Assembly (NCBI RefSeq): GCF_000960975.1
Contig: NZ_CP010803.1
Coordinates: 4,371,818 to 4,435,817 of the forward strand
DNA: 64,000 bases
Source of the DNA: Martelella endophytica
GTDB lineage: Bacteria > Pseudomonadota > Alphaproteobacteria > Rhizobiales > Rhizobiaceae
Reading direction: 5' to 3'
Made by a program: the position numbers and the translations under genes. The notes under the pieces were generated by a model. The model was given only the letters and a program-made list of their open reading frames with translations. It was not told the DNA's origin and made no database searches. The stretch's first letter is position 1. The number at the start of each line of letters is the position of its first letter. Positions 8,696 to 17,533 of the stretch are shown here, one piece after another.

Positions 8696-10018
8696 TTACC
8701 AGACGTCAGTTCGTTCGGGGTCGGAGCGCACCCGATCGATCTCGCGAATGGTGCGGATGACGGTCAGACGCGCCGTCAGTGTCGTCAGCGCGGCGATCAC
8801 CAGTATCGTGACGAAGATGCCGAAATAAGCGCTCCAGCCGATCGATATCGAGCCGAACAGCGCCGTCGCCTGGTCGGCGCCCGGCGTGGCGAGAAAGCTG
8901 TGCTGCCACAGGCGGGCGATCACGAAGAACAGGCAGGCGAGAAAACCGCCGACGAATGCGCCCTTCAGCGCCACGTTGAAGAAATGCCGCTGGAACTGAC
9001 GCGCGACAAAACTTCCCTCGGCGCCGACGAAATGCAGCACTTCGACGATGTCGCGGCTGCCAGCGAGCGCGCCACGGGTCGCAAACACCACGGTCAGCAC
9101 CATTGCACCGAAGACGAGCGACATGATCGCGGCGCCGATCGTCGTCGTCGCGTCCGCCATCGCCGAAAGCCGGTTCACCCAGGCGCGATGGTCGTCGAGA
9201 TAGGCGCCCGGCACGGCCTTCTGCAGCGCCTGGTTCATGGCAGCAAAATCCGGCGGATTGTCCTCATCGATGGTAACGATGACGAGCCGCGGCACGGGCA
9301 GCTCATCGAAATCAAGCCCGGTTCCGAGCCAGGGCTCCAGCAGTCGCTCGGTCGCCGCCTCATCAACGATGCGGCCGTCGAGCGTGCCGACGAACTGCAT
9401 GGCGATATCGCGCGCATCGAGCAGCGCGGTGTTCATGTCGCGCCCTTCCTGCGGCTTGATCTGGATCGTGATTTCCCGCGAGATGCCGCCCTGCCAGCTG
9501 GTTGCGGTGGCCCGCACCATCGACACGCCGCCAAGCGTCAGGCAGGCGAGAAAGGCCATGATCGCGATGACCGCCATCAGCGCCCGCGACTGGACGTTGG
9601 ATGGCGGCACGATCGGCGTCGGCTTGCGCGACTGTCGTTGACCGGTCTTCGGCCGCCGCGCGGACGTTGGCTCCTTGAAGCTCGCGCGTGGCAGTGCCGG
9701 GCGTGACGGCCGCTCCTCGGCGTGGGGGGGCGTGGGCCGCGCCTCAGCGGAAGGCGGGCGTCGTGGTGAGGCCGGCTGCTGATCGGCCGGTACAGGCGTC
9801 GCTTGCGAGGGACGCTGGCGGCGGGCGCGCTGTTCTTCGGCGGCGCGTTCCTCCAGCAGCCTTTCCTCCTCGCGCCTTCGAAAGGCAAGCTCCTCCTCCC
9901 GGCGGATCGCCTGCAGCCGGCGAACCTCGGCCAGACGCTCGGCCTCGGCCCGCTCTTCAGCAAGACGCCGCTCCTCCTCGAGGCGCGGATCGCGGATGGA
10001 GCGCGGCGGCTTACTCAT
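8696..10018 (-). CDS. ftsX: Cell-division ABC permease FtsX, extended N-terminus
   Basis: FtsX with FtsE forms an inner-membrane complex that activates periplasmic cell-wall hydrolases at the septum. The 440-residue product has four membrane helices: one at about 146-168, then three clustered in the last 170 residues, with the large periplasmic loop between helix 1 and 2. The first 140 residues are unusual: residues 11-68 are almost entirely Arg, Glu, Ala and Leu (probable coiled coil), followed by a Pro/Arg-rich linker to about 140. The start at 10018 overlaps the ftsE stop. Typical FtsX proteins have about 300-350 residues, so the extension is real added length in the cytoplasm. Confidence 0.9.
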   Translation of the reverse strand: MSKPPRSIRDPRLEEERRLAEERAEAERLAEVRRLQAIRREEELAFRRREEERLLEERAAEEQRARRQRPSQATPVPADQQPASPRRPPSAEARPTPPHAEERPSRPALPRASFKEPTSARRPKTGQRQSRKPTPIVPPSNVQSRALMAVIAIMAFLACLTLGGVSMVRATATSWQGGISREITIQIKPQEGRDMNTALLDARDIAMQFVGTLDGRIVDEAATERLLEPWLGTGLDFDELPVPRLVIVTIDEDNPPDFAAMNQALQKAVPGAYLDDHRAWVNRLSAMADATTTIGAAIMSLVFGAMVLTVVFATRGALAGSRDIVEVLHFVGAEGSFVARQFQRHFFNVALKGAFVGGFLACLFFVIARLWQHSFLATPGADQATALFGSISIGWSAYFGIFVTILVIAALTTLTARLTVIRTIREIDRVRSDPERTDVW

Positions 10019-10676
10019 GAATCTCGAGCCTTCCATCCGTCAGGATCATCCGCCGCGCATCGTAACGGTCCATCAGGGCGATGTCGTGGGTGGCGATCAC
10101 CACCGCAGTGCCGAGCCGGTTGAGCTCGACGAACAGGCTCAGAATGCGCCGCGCCATCGGCGGGTCGACATTACCCGTCGGCTCGTCGGCCAGCAGCACT
10201 TCGGGCTGGTCGATCAGCGCGCGCGCAATCGCGGCACGCTGCTTCTCGCCGCCGGAAAGCACCGGCGGGCGCACATGCAGCCGCTCGCCAAGCCCGACCC
10301 ACTTCAGAAGCTCGATCACATCATTGCGATAGGAGACCTCCTCCTTGCCGCGGACCCTCAGCGGCAGGGCGACATTCTCATAGGTCGTCATATGGTCGAG
10401 AAGGCGGAAATCCTGAAACACGATGCCGACACGGCGCCGCAGCATCGGCAGTTCGCGATGCGGGATGACGGCGATGTCGCGGTCGAACAGACGGATCAGG
10501 CCGCGTGTCGGCGTCAGCGCCATCAGCATCAGCCGCAAAAGCGTCGTCTTGCCGGCGCCCGATGGTCCGGTCAGGAACTGGAAGGAATGCTTGGGGATAT
10601 CAAAGCTCATATCCCGAAGCACTTCCGGCCCCATGCCATATCTCAGCCCGACATTTTCAAACTGTATCAAAGCCAT
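10011..10676 (-). CDS. ftsE: Cell-division ATP-binding protein FtsE
   Basis: The 221-residue ATPase partner of FtsX. It shows the Walker A motif GPSGAGKT (37-44), Q-loop VFQDFRLL (86-93), the ABC signature LSGGEKQR (140-147), Walker B VLLADEP (160-166) and the H-loop in IATHD. The length, with no extra domains, fits FtsE. It precedes ftsX and overlaps it by 8 bases, so stoichiometric expression is likely. ATP hydrolysis in the cytoplasm drives conformational change through FtsX to periplasmic amidase regulators. Confidence 0.95.
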   Translation of the reverse strand: MALIQFENVGLRYGMGPEVLRDMSFDIPKHSFQFLTGPSGAGKTTLLRLMLMALTPTRGLIRLFDRDIAVIPHRELPMLRRRVGIVFQDFRLLDHMTTYENVALPLRVRGKEEVSYRNDVIELLKWVGLGERLHVRPPVLSGGEKQRAAIARALIDQPEVLLADEPTGNVDPPMARRILSLFVELNRLGTAVVIATHDIALMDRYDARRMILTDGRLEIHE

Positions 10677-10835
10677 CCGCCCGGCCGTTCGTGCGCCATC
10701 AAATCGTTCCCATGAATATCAGGTCAGAGGCTGGCTGCAAGCCTGCAACCGCCGCAACGATATCCACGGTGTTTTCGCACTGCTTTCGGGCTTGCGATTG
10801 CCGTTACCGCCCAAAGCCTCTAAAAACCGACACTT

Positions 10836-10847
10836 CGGCTATATAGT
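10836..10847 (+). promoter_or_regulatory. Possible -10 region upstream of hpt
   Basis: The hexamer CTATAT (10839-10844) about 50 bases before the hpt start matches the usual -10 element of rhizobial housekeeping promoters. No good -35 hexamer is seen 17 bases upstream, so the call is weak. The rest of the 216-base interval between ftsE and hpt shows no other clear signal. Confidence 0.35.
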
Positions 10848-10892
10848 AGACAACTACGGCGCTCTGGCGCCGACGGGGAAGGAGCCTCCGAG

Positions 10893-11435
10893 ATGCACGT
10901 CGTTCGCGGCAAGACGATTGAAGTTCTGTTCTCCACCGAGGAGATCGCAAGGCGTAATGAGGAACTTGCCCGCGAGATTGCCGCCGGCCCTTCCGACGAC
11001 CTGCTGGTGATCGCGATCCTGAAGGGGTCCTTCGTGTTTGCCGCCGACCTCATCCGCGCGCTGCACCACACTGGCCTCGCCCCCGAAGTCGAGTTCATGA
11101 CGCTGTCGAGCTATGGTACCGGCACTGTCAGCCAGGGTGTTCGCCTCGTGAAGGACATCGACAGCACGGTGAAAGGCCGCGACGTTCTGCTCGTCGACGA
11201 TATCCTTGAGTCGGGCCGCACGCTGCGCTTTGCGCGCGAGCTGATGCTGGAGCGTGGTGCCGCCAACGTCTCGATCGCGGTGCTGCTCGACAAGCAGAAC
11301 AAGCGCCAGGAAACGCTGGAAGCCGACTATTCGGGCTTTCACTGCCCGGACAAGTTCGTCGTCGGCTATGGCATGGATGTTGCCTATGCGTTCCGCGAGC
11401 TGCCCTTCGTCGGCGTTGTCACGGGTGATGCTTAA
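10893..11435 (+). CDS. hpt: Hypoxanthine phosphoribosyltransferase
   Basis: A purine-salvage enzyme of 180 residues that joins hypoxanthine (often also guanine) to PRPP to make IMP or GMP in the cytoplasm. It shows the LKGSFVFAADL segment (43-53), the flexible-loop motif SSYGTGT (72-78) and the PRPP-binding motif VLLVDDILESGRTL (98-111). The GGGGAAGGAGCC sequence shortly before the ATG provides a strong ribosome-binding site. It lies alone on the plus strand, divergent from ftsE; hpt-cpdR proximity is common in rhizobia. Confidence 0.94.
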   Translation: MHVVRGKTIEVLFSTEEIARRNEELAREIAAGPSDDLLVIAILKGSFVFAADLIRALHHTGLAPEVEFMTLSSYGTGTVSQGVRLVKDIDSTVKGRDVLLVDDILESGRTLRFARELMLERGAANVSIAVLLDKQNKRQETLEADYSGFHCPDKFVVGYGMDVAYAFRELPFVGVVTGDA

Positions 11436-11598
11436 TCAAGCATAAATGCTGTCGGAACAGCTTGTTAACTACACGTCCCGTCAATTTCCGATGTTTACTT
11501 CTCGCTAGGAAGTTCTGGTCATTCTCTCCCTCAACAAAGCCCGTGGAACAACGGGCATGAAATACGGGTTATGAAGACAGAGAGAGCTTGGAAGCGCC

Positions 11599-11958
11599 AT
11601 GGCCAGGATTTTGATTACGGAAGATGAGGCTTCGCTGCGTGCCTTCGTGGCACGGGCGTTGCGCCTTGACGGGCACGAAACCGTTGAGGCCGGCGATGGA
11701 GCGGAGGGACTGGAGCGGCTTTCCGAAAGCCAGTACGACCTGCTGCTATCCGATGTCCGCATGCCGATCATGGACGGTATCGCTCTTGCCCATGCGGCCG
11801 CGAACGACCATCCCGGCATGAAGATCCTGCTGATGACCGGCTTCGCCGAGCAGCGCGAACGCGCCGACGACCTGATGGAAAAGATCGTCGACGTCGTACC
11901 GAAGCCCTTTGCCCTGCCGGATATCCGCCGCGCCGTGGCGCGCGCCCTGGCGGCATAA
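11599..11958 (+). CDS. cpdR: Single-domain response regulator CpdR
   Basis: A 119-residue stand-alone receiver domain. The acidic pocket (EDE at 8-10), the phospho-acceptor Asp52 (in LLSDVRMP), Thr80 and Lys102 (in PKPF) are all present, and there is no output domain. In Caulobacter and rhizobia CpdR, when unphosphorylated, directs the ClpXP protease to cell-cycle regulators; phosphorylation comes through the CckA-ChpT relay. Length, sequence and the place after hpt match rhizobial CpdR. A terminator hairpin follows. Confidence 0.9.
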   Translation: MARILITEDEASLRAFVARALRLDGHETVEAGDGAEGLERLSESQYDLLLSDVRMPIMDGIALAHAAANDHPGMKILLMTGFAEQRERADDLMEKIVDVVPKPFALPDIRRAVARALAA

Positions 11959-12001
11959 GTCCCTGACTTCAGAATGATCGGTGGCAGGGTTTGCCCCGAT
12001 G

Positions 12002-12031
12002 AACGCCGCGGCTTGAGGGCTGCGGCGTTTT
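12002..12031 (+). terminator. Terminator between cpdR and the SDR gene
   Basis: Inverted repeat AACGCCGC (12002-12009) / GCGGCGTT (12022-12029), with a T tract (12028-12031) on the plus strand. It lies 43 bases after the cpdR stop and just before the stop of the convergent SDR gene, so it could serve both. Confidence 0.7.
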
Positions 12032-12040
12032 GTCTCTGGA

Positions 12041-12796
12041 TTACTGGGCGCTGTAGGCGCCATCGACCAGATGATAGCTGCCGGTCACAAAGGATGCTTC
12101 CTCGGCCAGCAGAAAGGCCGTCAGCGCGGCAACTTCCGGCGTCTCGCCAAGCCTGCCGATCGGATGCAGGCTGACAAGCGCATCGCGCGTTTCCTGATCC
12201 ATCTTCTCCTTGAACAGCGGCGTGTTGATGAAACCCGGGCCGACAGCATTGACGCGGATACCGCGCTTGGAATATTCGAGCGCGGCCGACTTGGTCATGC
12301 CGATGATCGCGTGCTTGGAGGCCACATAGGCCGGCGCCGTCGCAAACCCGTTGGTCGCCAGGATCGAAGCCATGTTCACGATCGAACCGCCACCGGATTT
12401 CTCGATCGCCTCGAGCTCGTATTTCATGCAGTAGAAGACCGCGTTGAGATCGACATCGATCACCTTCTTCCAGCTGTCGATATCGTGATCGCCGATCGGC
12501 AGGGCCGGGCCACCGATACCAGCATTGTTCACGGCGCCGTAAAGGCCGCCAAACGTTTCGACCGCGAACGTCACCATGGCCTTCACCGCTTCGGGATCGC
12601 TGACATCGAGCGCAAACGCGGCGGCCTTGCCTCCGGCCTGCTTGACGTCGGCAACGGTTTTCTCGGCATGATCAGCGTTGAGATCGGCAACCACCACATT
12701 GGCGCCTTCCTGGGCCAAACGATGGACGCAAGCCTCGCCGATACCGGATGCACCGCCGGTGACGATGATGGTCTTGCTCTCAAATCTGTTGTTCAT
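12041..12796 (-). CDS. Short-chain dehydrogenase/reductase
   Basis: A 251-residue classical SDR: NAD(P) motif TGGASGIG (13-20), NNAG (90-93), catalytic Ser144, Tyr157 and Lys161 (YVASK), and the PGFINTPL segment after the active site. Asp39 in VVVADLN at the end of the second strand suggests NAD(H) preference. The substrate is not evident. The start at 12796 is preceded by a GTGAGG ribosome-binding site, better than the upstream alternative. It lies downstream of the TIGR02302 gene but is separated from it by a terminator, so it probably has its own promoter. Confidence 0.88.
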   Translation of the reverse strand: MNNRFESKTIIVTGGASGIGEACVHRLAQEGANVVVADLNADHAEKTVADVKQAGGKAAAFALDVSDPEAVKAMVTFAVETFGGLYGAVNNAGIGGPALPIGDHDIDSWKKVIDVDLNAVFYCMKYELEAIEKSGGGSIVNMASILATNGFATAPAYVASKHAIIGMTKSAALEYSKRGIRVNAVGPGFINTPLFKEKMDQETRDALVSLHPIGRLGETPEVAALTAFLLAEEASFVTGSYHLVDGAYSAQ

Positions 12797-12810
12797 AACT
12801 AACCTCACAA

Positions 12811-12839
12811 AACGAAAATGGGGCACGTCGCCGTGCCCC
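12811..12839 (-). terminator. Terminator after the TIGR02302 gene
   Basis: Perfect 8-bp stem GGGGCACG (12820-12827) / CGTGCCCC (12832-12839) with loop TCGC. Read on the minus strand the stem is followed by ATTTTCGTT, a usable U-rich tail. It separates the argH-lysA-TIGR02302 strand run from the SDR gene. Confidence 0.75.
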
Positions 12840-12890
12840 CCGGATGAGATTTAGCGCCGGCATTGCGGCTTTTCCACATATTGACGGTTG

Positions 12891-15446
12891 TCAGTTTTCA
12901 GATTGCGGCTCCAGAAGCCGCTCCAGATAGGGCGGTTCGGAAGGCAGCGGGGCCTGCTGGTTGAGGCGCTCGCGGATGGCATCGAGGATTTCGCGGGCGC
13001 GCTGGACGGTGATTTCGTCGGGCACCTTCACGTCGTCGCCGAAGTCGAGACCATCCGTTCCCTGATTACGGCCAAGCGGATCGCGGCCCGCCTGGTTGCC
13101 CCAGCCGGTCTGGCCATTCGGGCCGGGCTGCCCCTGCCCCGGCTGGCCTTGCCCCGCCATCAGCGAATTCATCATCTGCTGGGCACCATCGCGAAGGGCC
13201 TGAAGGGCATTGCCCTGGCCCTCGACAGCGCTGCCGCCATCGCCCTCGCCAAGCGCGCCGGCGGCGCCGTTCATCGCCTCGCCCGCCTCGCCGAAGCCTT
13301 CGGATGGCGGCATGCCGAGTTCGGCCAGCTTGTCCTGAAGCTGCTGCAACTCGCCGGCAAGATCCTGCTGCTGCTGCTGCAGGTTCTTGAGCGCTTCGCG
13401 CAGCTCCTCGGCGGTCATGTCACGGGGCGCCTTCTGGCCGCCCTCGCCCTGTTGACCTTGCTGTCCCTGCTCACCCTGCTGACCTTGCTCTCCGGGCGGA
13501 GGGTCTCCCCATTGCTCGCGATCCTGCAGCTCGCGGTCGAGATTGAAGGTCTCGTTCATCAGTCGCTGCTGCTCCTGAATAAGTTCGCCGAGCTTGTCGA
13601 CCTGCTGGCGCATTTCGGAGTTCTGCTGGCCGTTCTGAGCCATCGATGACGGCGGCTGAAGGTTGTTCATCATCCGCTGAAGCTCCGACAGAAGCTGCTG
13701 GGCCGCATCGCGGTTGCCCGAGCGCGCCAGGTTTTCGAGCTGGTTCAGCATATTGTCCAGATCGCTCTGGCGCAGCGCCTGCTGGTTCGCCGGCATCTGC
13801 TGGTCGGACGGCTGCATCTGCTGCGCCATCTCGGAGAGGTAGTTCTGCATCGCATCGCGCAATTCCTGCATCAGCCGGGCGATCTCGGCGTCCGATGCGC
13901 CCTCTTCCAGCGCTTTGCTGAGCGCGTCCTGCGCCTCGCGCAGCCGCCGTTCGGCATCGGAGAGCGCACCATCCTCGATGCCGGTCGCGATCTGCCACAT
14001 GTAGTCTGCGGTATCGCGGAAAGCCGCGTCGTCATAGGCGACCGCCATGCGGGTCTGGGCCGACTTGATCAGCAGGAACTGGGTGATGTCGGGGATAGTC
14101 TCCTCGGGCCGCAGCGTCATGGCCCGGCTATATTGCAGCGCTTCCGGCATCCTGCGGCTGTCGAGCGCGAAGATCTGCCGTTGTTCGGCGATGGCCGCAG
14201 CCAGCGGATTGTAGAACGGCCGCGCCGGCAGCACCATTTCGAGCGCAGGGCTTTTGCCGATATGGCCGGCCGCATCTTCGGCAACCAGCGTCACCGTCAC
14301 CTTCGTGCCGGAGAGCGGATGCTCGGTGATGTTGCGGCTGGTGAGCGCCGAATGATCCTTGCTGGCCCGCGAGGGCAGGTTCAGGACAAACTCGGGCAAC
14401 GGATAGACCGGGCTTGCCGACGGGTCGGCGTCGACAGGTTCGATCTCGGCGCGGGCAGCGGTGGCGCCATAGTCATCGGTCAGCGTGTATTCGATTTCGA
14501 GCGCGCCATTGGCGGCAGCCCGTGGCTTGCCCTTGAAGGCGATGACCGGCGCTTCGTCCGGCACGACAGCGATATTCCACTCACCACCCGCCGCCCTCAG
14601 CGCACCACTTTGCGAAAGCGTGAACGTGGCGCTGCTTGCAAGCGGACCGGTGGTCTCCTCATCGGGTGCCTGGGCGTCGCCATCAGCCGTTTCGAAGGCG
14701 ATCGCCTTTTCCGCTCCGTTGCCGGAGAGGCGGACCGTCAGCACCGAGCCTTCCGGAATGTCGGCGATCGCATCCCCGCCATCCTGCTGCAGATAAATGG
14801 GCGCCTTGCGTGTGTAGGCCGGCGGCGAGATCCAGGCGTCGAAGCGCAACGCCACCGTCGTCTCGGGCTCTTCGGCCGGCGGCAAGAAGGCATCGGCCAT
14901 GCGGCCCGAACCGGACGAGCCGGCATAGCAGAAGGCGACAAAGATCAGCAGCACGGGAACCGCGCGCAGGCCGTAAGGATCGGCACCGGCAAAATCCGGC
15001 GCCGGCCAGCCGCTATCCAGACTATCGAGGTCCCGCGACATGCGCGCCTGATGCGCGCGCCAGAGCGCCAGCGCCTCGGGCGTTTCATGCGCGGGCCGAT
15101 CGGCGCGCACCGAGATTGCCTGATGGGCAAGAGCGTTCTTTGCTTCCACCCGCCGCTCCGCCGCAGCAAGGCTCGGAAAACGCAGGTGCCGCAGCGGCCA
15201 CAGGCTGACGACAAAACCCGCGGCCAGAATGACCAGCAACGTCAGGCGCAACGCGTAAGGCAGGATATGGAAGACGCCGAACCAGGAAAGCGAGACGAAA
15301 AGCAAAACGACGCAGACGGGCCAAAGCCCCAGCGTCAGCAACCGCTCGACAAACAGGCTCGCACGCGCCAGCGCGACCTTGCGCCGGATGCGCCCGGTCA
15401 ACGCGCTTTCGCGCCGGTCATGGTTGCTCGCATCGTGTCCGATCAT
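12891..15446 (-). CDS. TIGR02302/DUF4175 family membrane protein
   Basis: An 851-residue protein conserved beside lysA in Rhizobiales. It has two N-terminal membrane helices (about 37-57 and 66-86), a third near 160-178, a large soluble region, and a C-terminal third dominated by Gln, Glu and Gly with runs such as GQQGEQGQQGQQGEGG, probably disordered or coiled coil. The function is not established; the topology suggests an envelope role. The start is placed at the ATG at 15446 rather than the TTG three bases upstream. The gene is about 100 bases downstream of lysA on the same strand and is followed by a terminator. Confidence 0.85.
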   Translation of the reverse strand: MIGHDASNHDRRESALTGRIRRKVALARASLFVERLLTLGLWPVCVVLLFVSLSWFGVFHILPYALRLTLLVILAAGFVVSLWPLRHLRFPSLAAAERRVEAKNALAHQAISVRADRPAHETPEALALWRAHQARMSRDLDSLDSGWPAPDFAGADPYGLRAVPVLLIFVAFCYAGSSGSGRMADAFLPPAEEPETTVALRFDAWISPPAYTRKAPIYLQQDGGDAIADIPEGSVLTVRLSGNGAEKAIAFETADGDAQAPDEETTGPLASSATFTLSQSGALRAAGGEWNIAVVPDEAPVIAFKGKPRAAANGALEIEYTLTDDYGATAARAEIEPVDADPSASPVYPLPEFVLNLPSRASKDHSALTSRNITEHPLSGTKVTVTLVAEDAAGHIGKSPALEMVLPARPFYNPLAAAIAEQRQIFALDSRRMPEALQYSRAMTLRPEETIPDITQFLLIKSAQTRMAVAYDDAAFRDTADYMWQIATGIEDGALSDAERRLREAQDALSKALEEGASDAEIARLMQELRDAMQNYLSEMAQQMQPSDQQMPANQQALRQSDLDNMLNQLENLARSGNRDAAQQLLSELQRMMNNLQPPSSMAQNGQQNSEMRQQVDKLGELIQEQQRLMNETFNLDRELQDREQWGDPPPGEQGQQGEQGQQGQQGEGGQKAPRDMTAEELREALKNLQQQQQDLAGELQQLQDKLAELGMPPSEGFGEAGEAMNGAAGALGEGDGGSAVEGQGNALQALRDGAQQMMNSLMAGQGQPGQGQPGPNGQTGWGNQAGRDPLGRNQGTDGLDFGDDVKVPDEITVQRAREILDAIRERLNQQAPLPSEPPYLERLLEPQSEN

Positions 15447-15545
15447 CAACCCGTCTGTTGGCTTGAACCTCGTTCGTCAAGGATAGCATGCTTTGTGTCG
15501 ATAGCGAGGTGAAGTACCAAATTCGGCCTTCACGAAAGTGTGCGG

Positions 15546-16808
15546 CTATAGCCAATCCGGCAGGGAATCGAGGCCGATCAGTTCCTCATAGCTTCCACGC
15601 GGGCGCACAACATGGAACTGGTCGCCATCGACCAGCACTTCCGGCACCAGAAGCCGGGTGTTGTAGGTGCCGGCCTGGACCGCGCCGTAAGCGCCCGCGG
15701 TCATCACCGCGATCAGATCGCCCGGTTCGGGACGCGGCATTTCCCTGGCGAGCGCCAGATAATCGCCAGTCTCGCAAACCGGACCGACGACATCGGCGGT
15801 GATGCGCGCCGCCGACGGCTTCAGCGTGACCGGGCGAATATCGTGATAGGCGTCGTAGAGCGTCGGGCGGACGAGATCGTTCATCGCGCCGTCGACGATC
15901 ACGAAACTTCGCGCTTCGGCGTCCTTCACATAGATGACTTCGGTGACGAAGATGCCGGCATTGCCGGCGATCATCCGGCCGGGTTCGGCAACGATCCGGC
16001 AATCGAGACCGGCCAGTTCCTCGCGGATGACGGCGGCATAGGCCAGCGGCTCCGGCGGCGGATTGTTGTTGAATTCGTAGGGAATGCCGAGCCCGCCGCC
16101 GACATCGACATGGTCGATAGCGTGGCCGGCCGCGCGCAGCTCGGTCACCAGCGTCTTCATCAACCGGAAAGCATCGCGGAAGGGCGAAAGCTCGGTGATC
16201 TGGCTGCCGATATGCATGTCGATGCCGGTCACGCGGATGCCGGGCAGTTCGGCCGCGTGCGCATAAACATCGTGCGCACGGGCGAAGGCGATGCCGAACT
16301 TGTTTTCCTTCTTGCCGGTCGAAATCTTGGCATGGGTCTTCGCATCCACATCCGGATTGATGCGGAAGGAGACCGGCGCCGTCAGCCCCTTGGCCACGGC
16401 CCGTGCATTCAGCACCTCAAGCTCGGGCTCCGATTCGATGTTGAAGCAGTAGATGCCGGCATCGAGCGCGAAGTCGATCTCGCGCACGGTCTTGCCAACT
16501 CCGGAAAACACGATCTTTTCGGCCGGCACGCCGGCGGCAAGCGCGCGCCGCAGCTCGCCCTCCGAAACCACATCCATACCGGCGCCGAGCTTGGCCAGCG
16601 TCTTCAGCACCGCCTGGTTGGAATTGGCCTTCACCGCGTAGCAGACGAGCGCGTCCGTGCCAGCGAAGGCCTCCGCGAAGACCTTGTAGTGCCGGGTGAA
16701 GGTGGCCGTGGAATAGCAATAGAACGGTGTTCCGACCGCAGCGGCAATCGCCGGGATGGAAACGGATTCGGCGTGGAGCACGCCATCGCGATATTCGAAA
16801 TGGTTCAC
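15546..16808 (-). CDS. lysA: Diaminopimelate decarboxylase
   Basis: The last enzyme of lysine synthesis; it decarboxylates meso-diaminopimelate using PLP. The 420-residue protein is a fold-III decarboxylase with the Schiff-base lysine in CYAVKANSN (Lys60), the HIGSQI segment near residue 196, the glycine-rich phosphate loop DVGGGLGIPY, and the partner-subunit active-site cysteine in CETGDYLA near the C-terminus. It lies 16 bases downstream of lptM and belongs to the argH-lptM-lysA-TIGR02302 strand run. No regulatory leader is apparent. Confidence 0.95.
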   Translation of the reverse strand: MNHFEYRDGVLHAESVSIPAIAAAVGTPFYCYSTATFTRHYKVFAEAFAGTDALVCYAVKANSNQAVLKTLAKLGAGMDVVSEGELRRALAAGVPAEKIVFSGVGKTVREIDFALDAGIYCFNIESEPELEVLNARAVAKGLTAPVSFRINPDVDAKTHAKISTGKKENKFGIAFARAHDVYAHAAELPGIRVTGIDMHIGSQITELSPFRDAFRLMKTLVTELRAAGHAIDHVDVGGGLGIPYEFNNNPPPEPLAYAAVIREELAGLDCRIVAEPGRMIAGNAGIFVTEVIYVKDAEARSFVIVDGAMNDLVRPTLYDAYHDIRPVTLKPSAARITADVVGPVCETGDYLALAREMPRPEPGDLIAVMTAGAYGAVQAGTYNTRLLVPEVLVDGDQFHVVRPRGSYEELIGLDSLPDWL

Positions 16809-16824
16809 GGAAAAAGCCTCGGGC

Positions 16825-17085
16825 CTACTGGATCAATGCGTCGAGGAAAAAGGAATCACCCTCGTCCTGCCCCTGCGCGGCCGGTCCGAGCTCGATGCTG
16901 CGGCCGGTGCCATCAAGCACGACGGGTTTGTCGTTCGGCGCGACCTCGATGTCCTGCTGCTGCGCATTGGCCGCCTGCTGCTTTGCCGTTTCCGGCGGCA
17001 GTTCCAGCGGTCCCTTGCGGCCGCAGCCCGAAAGCGCGAGCGCACCGAGCATCAAGGCGATAACCGCGATCGTGAATTTTCTCAT
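16825..17085 (-). CDS. lptM: Small lipoprotein LptM (YifL-like)
   Basis: An 86-residue lipoprotein. A basic start, a hydrophobic stretch and the lipobox LALSGC place the lipidated cysteine at residue 21, followed at once by GRKGPLELPPE, the CGxKGPLxxP signature of LptM/YifL. In Escherichia coli LptM assists maturation of the LptDE lipopolysaccharide translocon at the outer membrane. The remainder is Gln/Asp-rich and probably disordered. The start at 17085 is chosen because the upstream extension has no signal-like sequence. Position beside lysA is conserved in alphaproteobacteria. Confidence 0.85.
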   Translation of the reverse strand: MRKFTIAVIALMLGALALSGCGRKGPLELPPETAKQQAANAQQQDIEVAPNDKPVVLDGTGRSIELGPAAQGQDEGDSFFLDALIQ

Positions 17086-17207
17086 TGCATGCCCCGGACA
17101 ATCTGGCGCCGGAAAGTCCGGAACGCCCTTCGCCCATTCTGATAGCGGAACATATTCCGCTTGTGCACCCCAAATTTGCCGATTGGCTGCAAGGAAGCAG
17201 GCGGAAT

Positions 17208-17438
17208 TCATTCCTCGTAGGAAAGCTCAAGCCGTCGTTCGATGCGGTCGAGGCGCGCATAGATGCTGGCCTGCTGGCTGTCACGGTTGAGGTCGCTTTG
17301 AACAAGCGCTGCGACATGGGCCATCACGGCACGGAGCTCATCGCGAATTTCGCGACGCTCCTCGCGCGCCCTTCCTGCATCGACATGGAGGGCCTGCAGA
17401 TGCTCCAGAATGAGTTCATTGGTGACATTCTCCGCCAT
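17208..17438 (-). CDS. Conserved small coiled-coil protein
   Basis: A 76-residue charged protein with no signal or membrane segment. Leu, Ile and Val recur at heptad-like spacing between Arg and Glu clusters (LRAVMAHVAALVQSDLNRD, then LDRIERRLEL), so it is predicted to be mostly alpha-helical coiled coil. The same arrangement of a small unnamed protein between argH and lptM is common in rhizobia. I do not know a function. It could be mistaken for spurious, but it lies in the operon direction between two real genes. Confidence 0.6.
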   Translation of the reverse strand: MAENVTNELILEHLQALHVDAGRAREERREIRDELRAVMAHVAALVQSDLNRDSQQASIYARLDRIERRLELSYEE

Positions 17439-17533
17439 CGCGGTGCCTCCCGCAGGTTCCGCTCAAGAATCGGACGGAAGGGCAAAACTGTCAATGCGGT
17501 GTTTTTCGGGGTCGGCGGGTGAAGCCGGCGTGC

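Noticed and set aside
8645..9706. A 353-codon open frame on the plus strand
   Set aside because: It is antisense to ftsX; the encoded sequence has no domain and the gene on the other strand is well supported.
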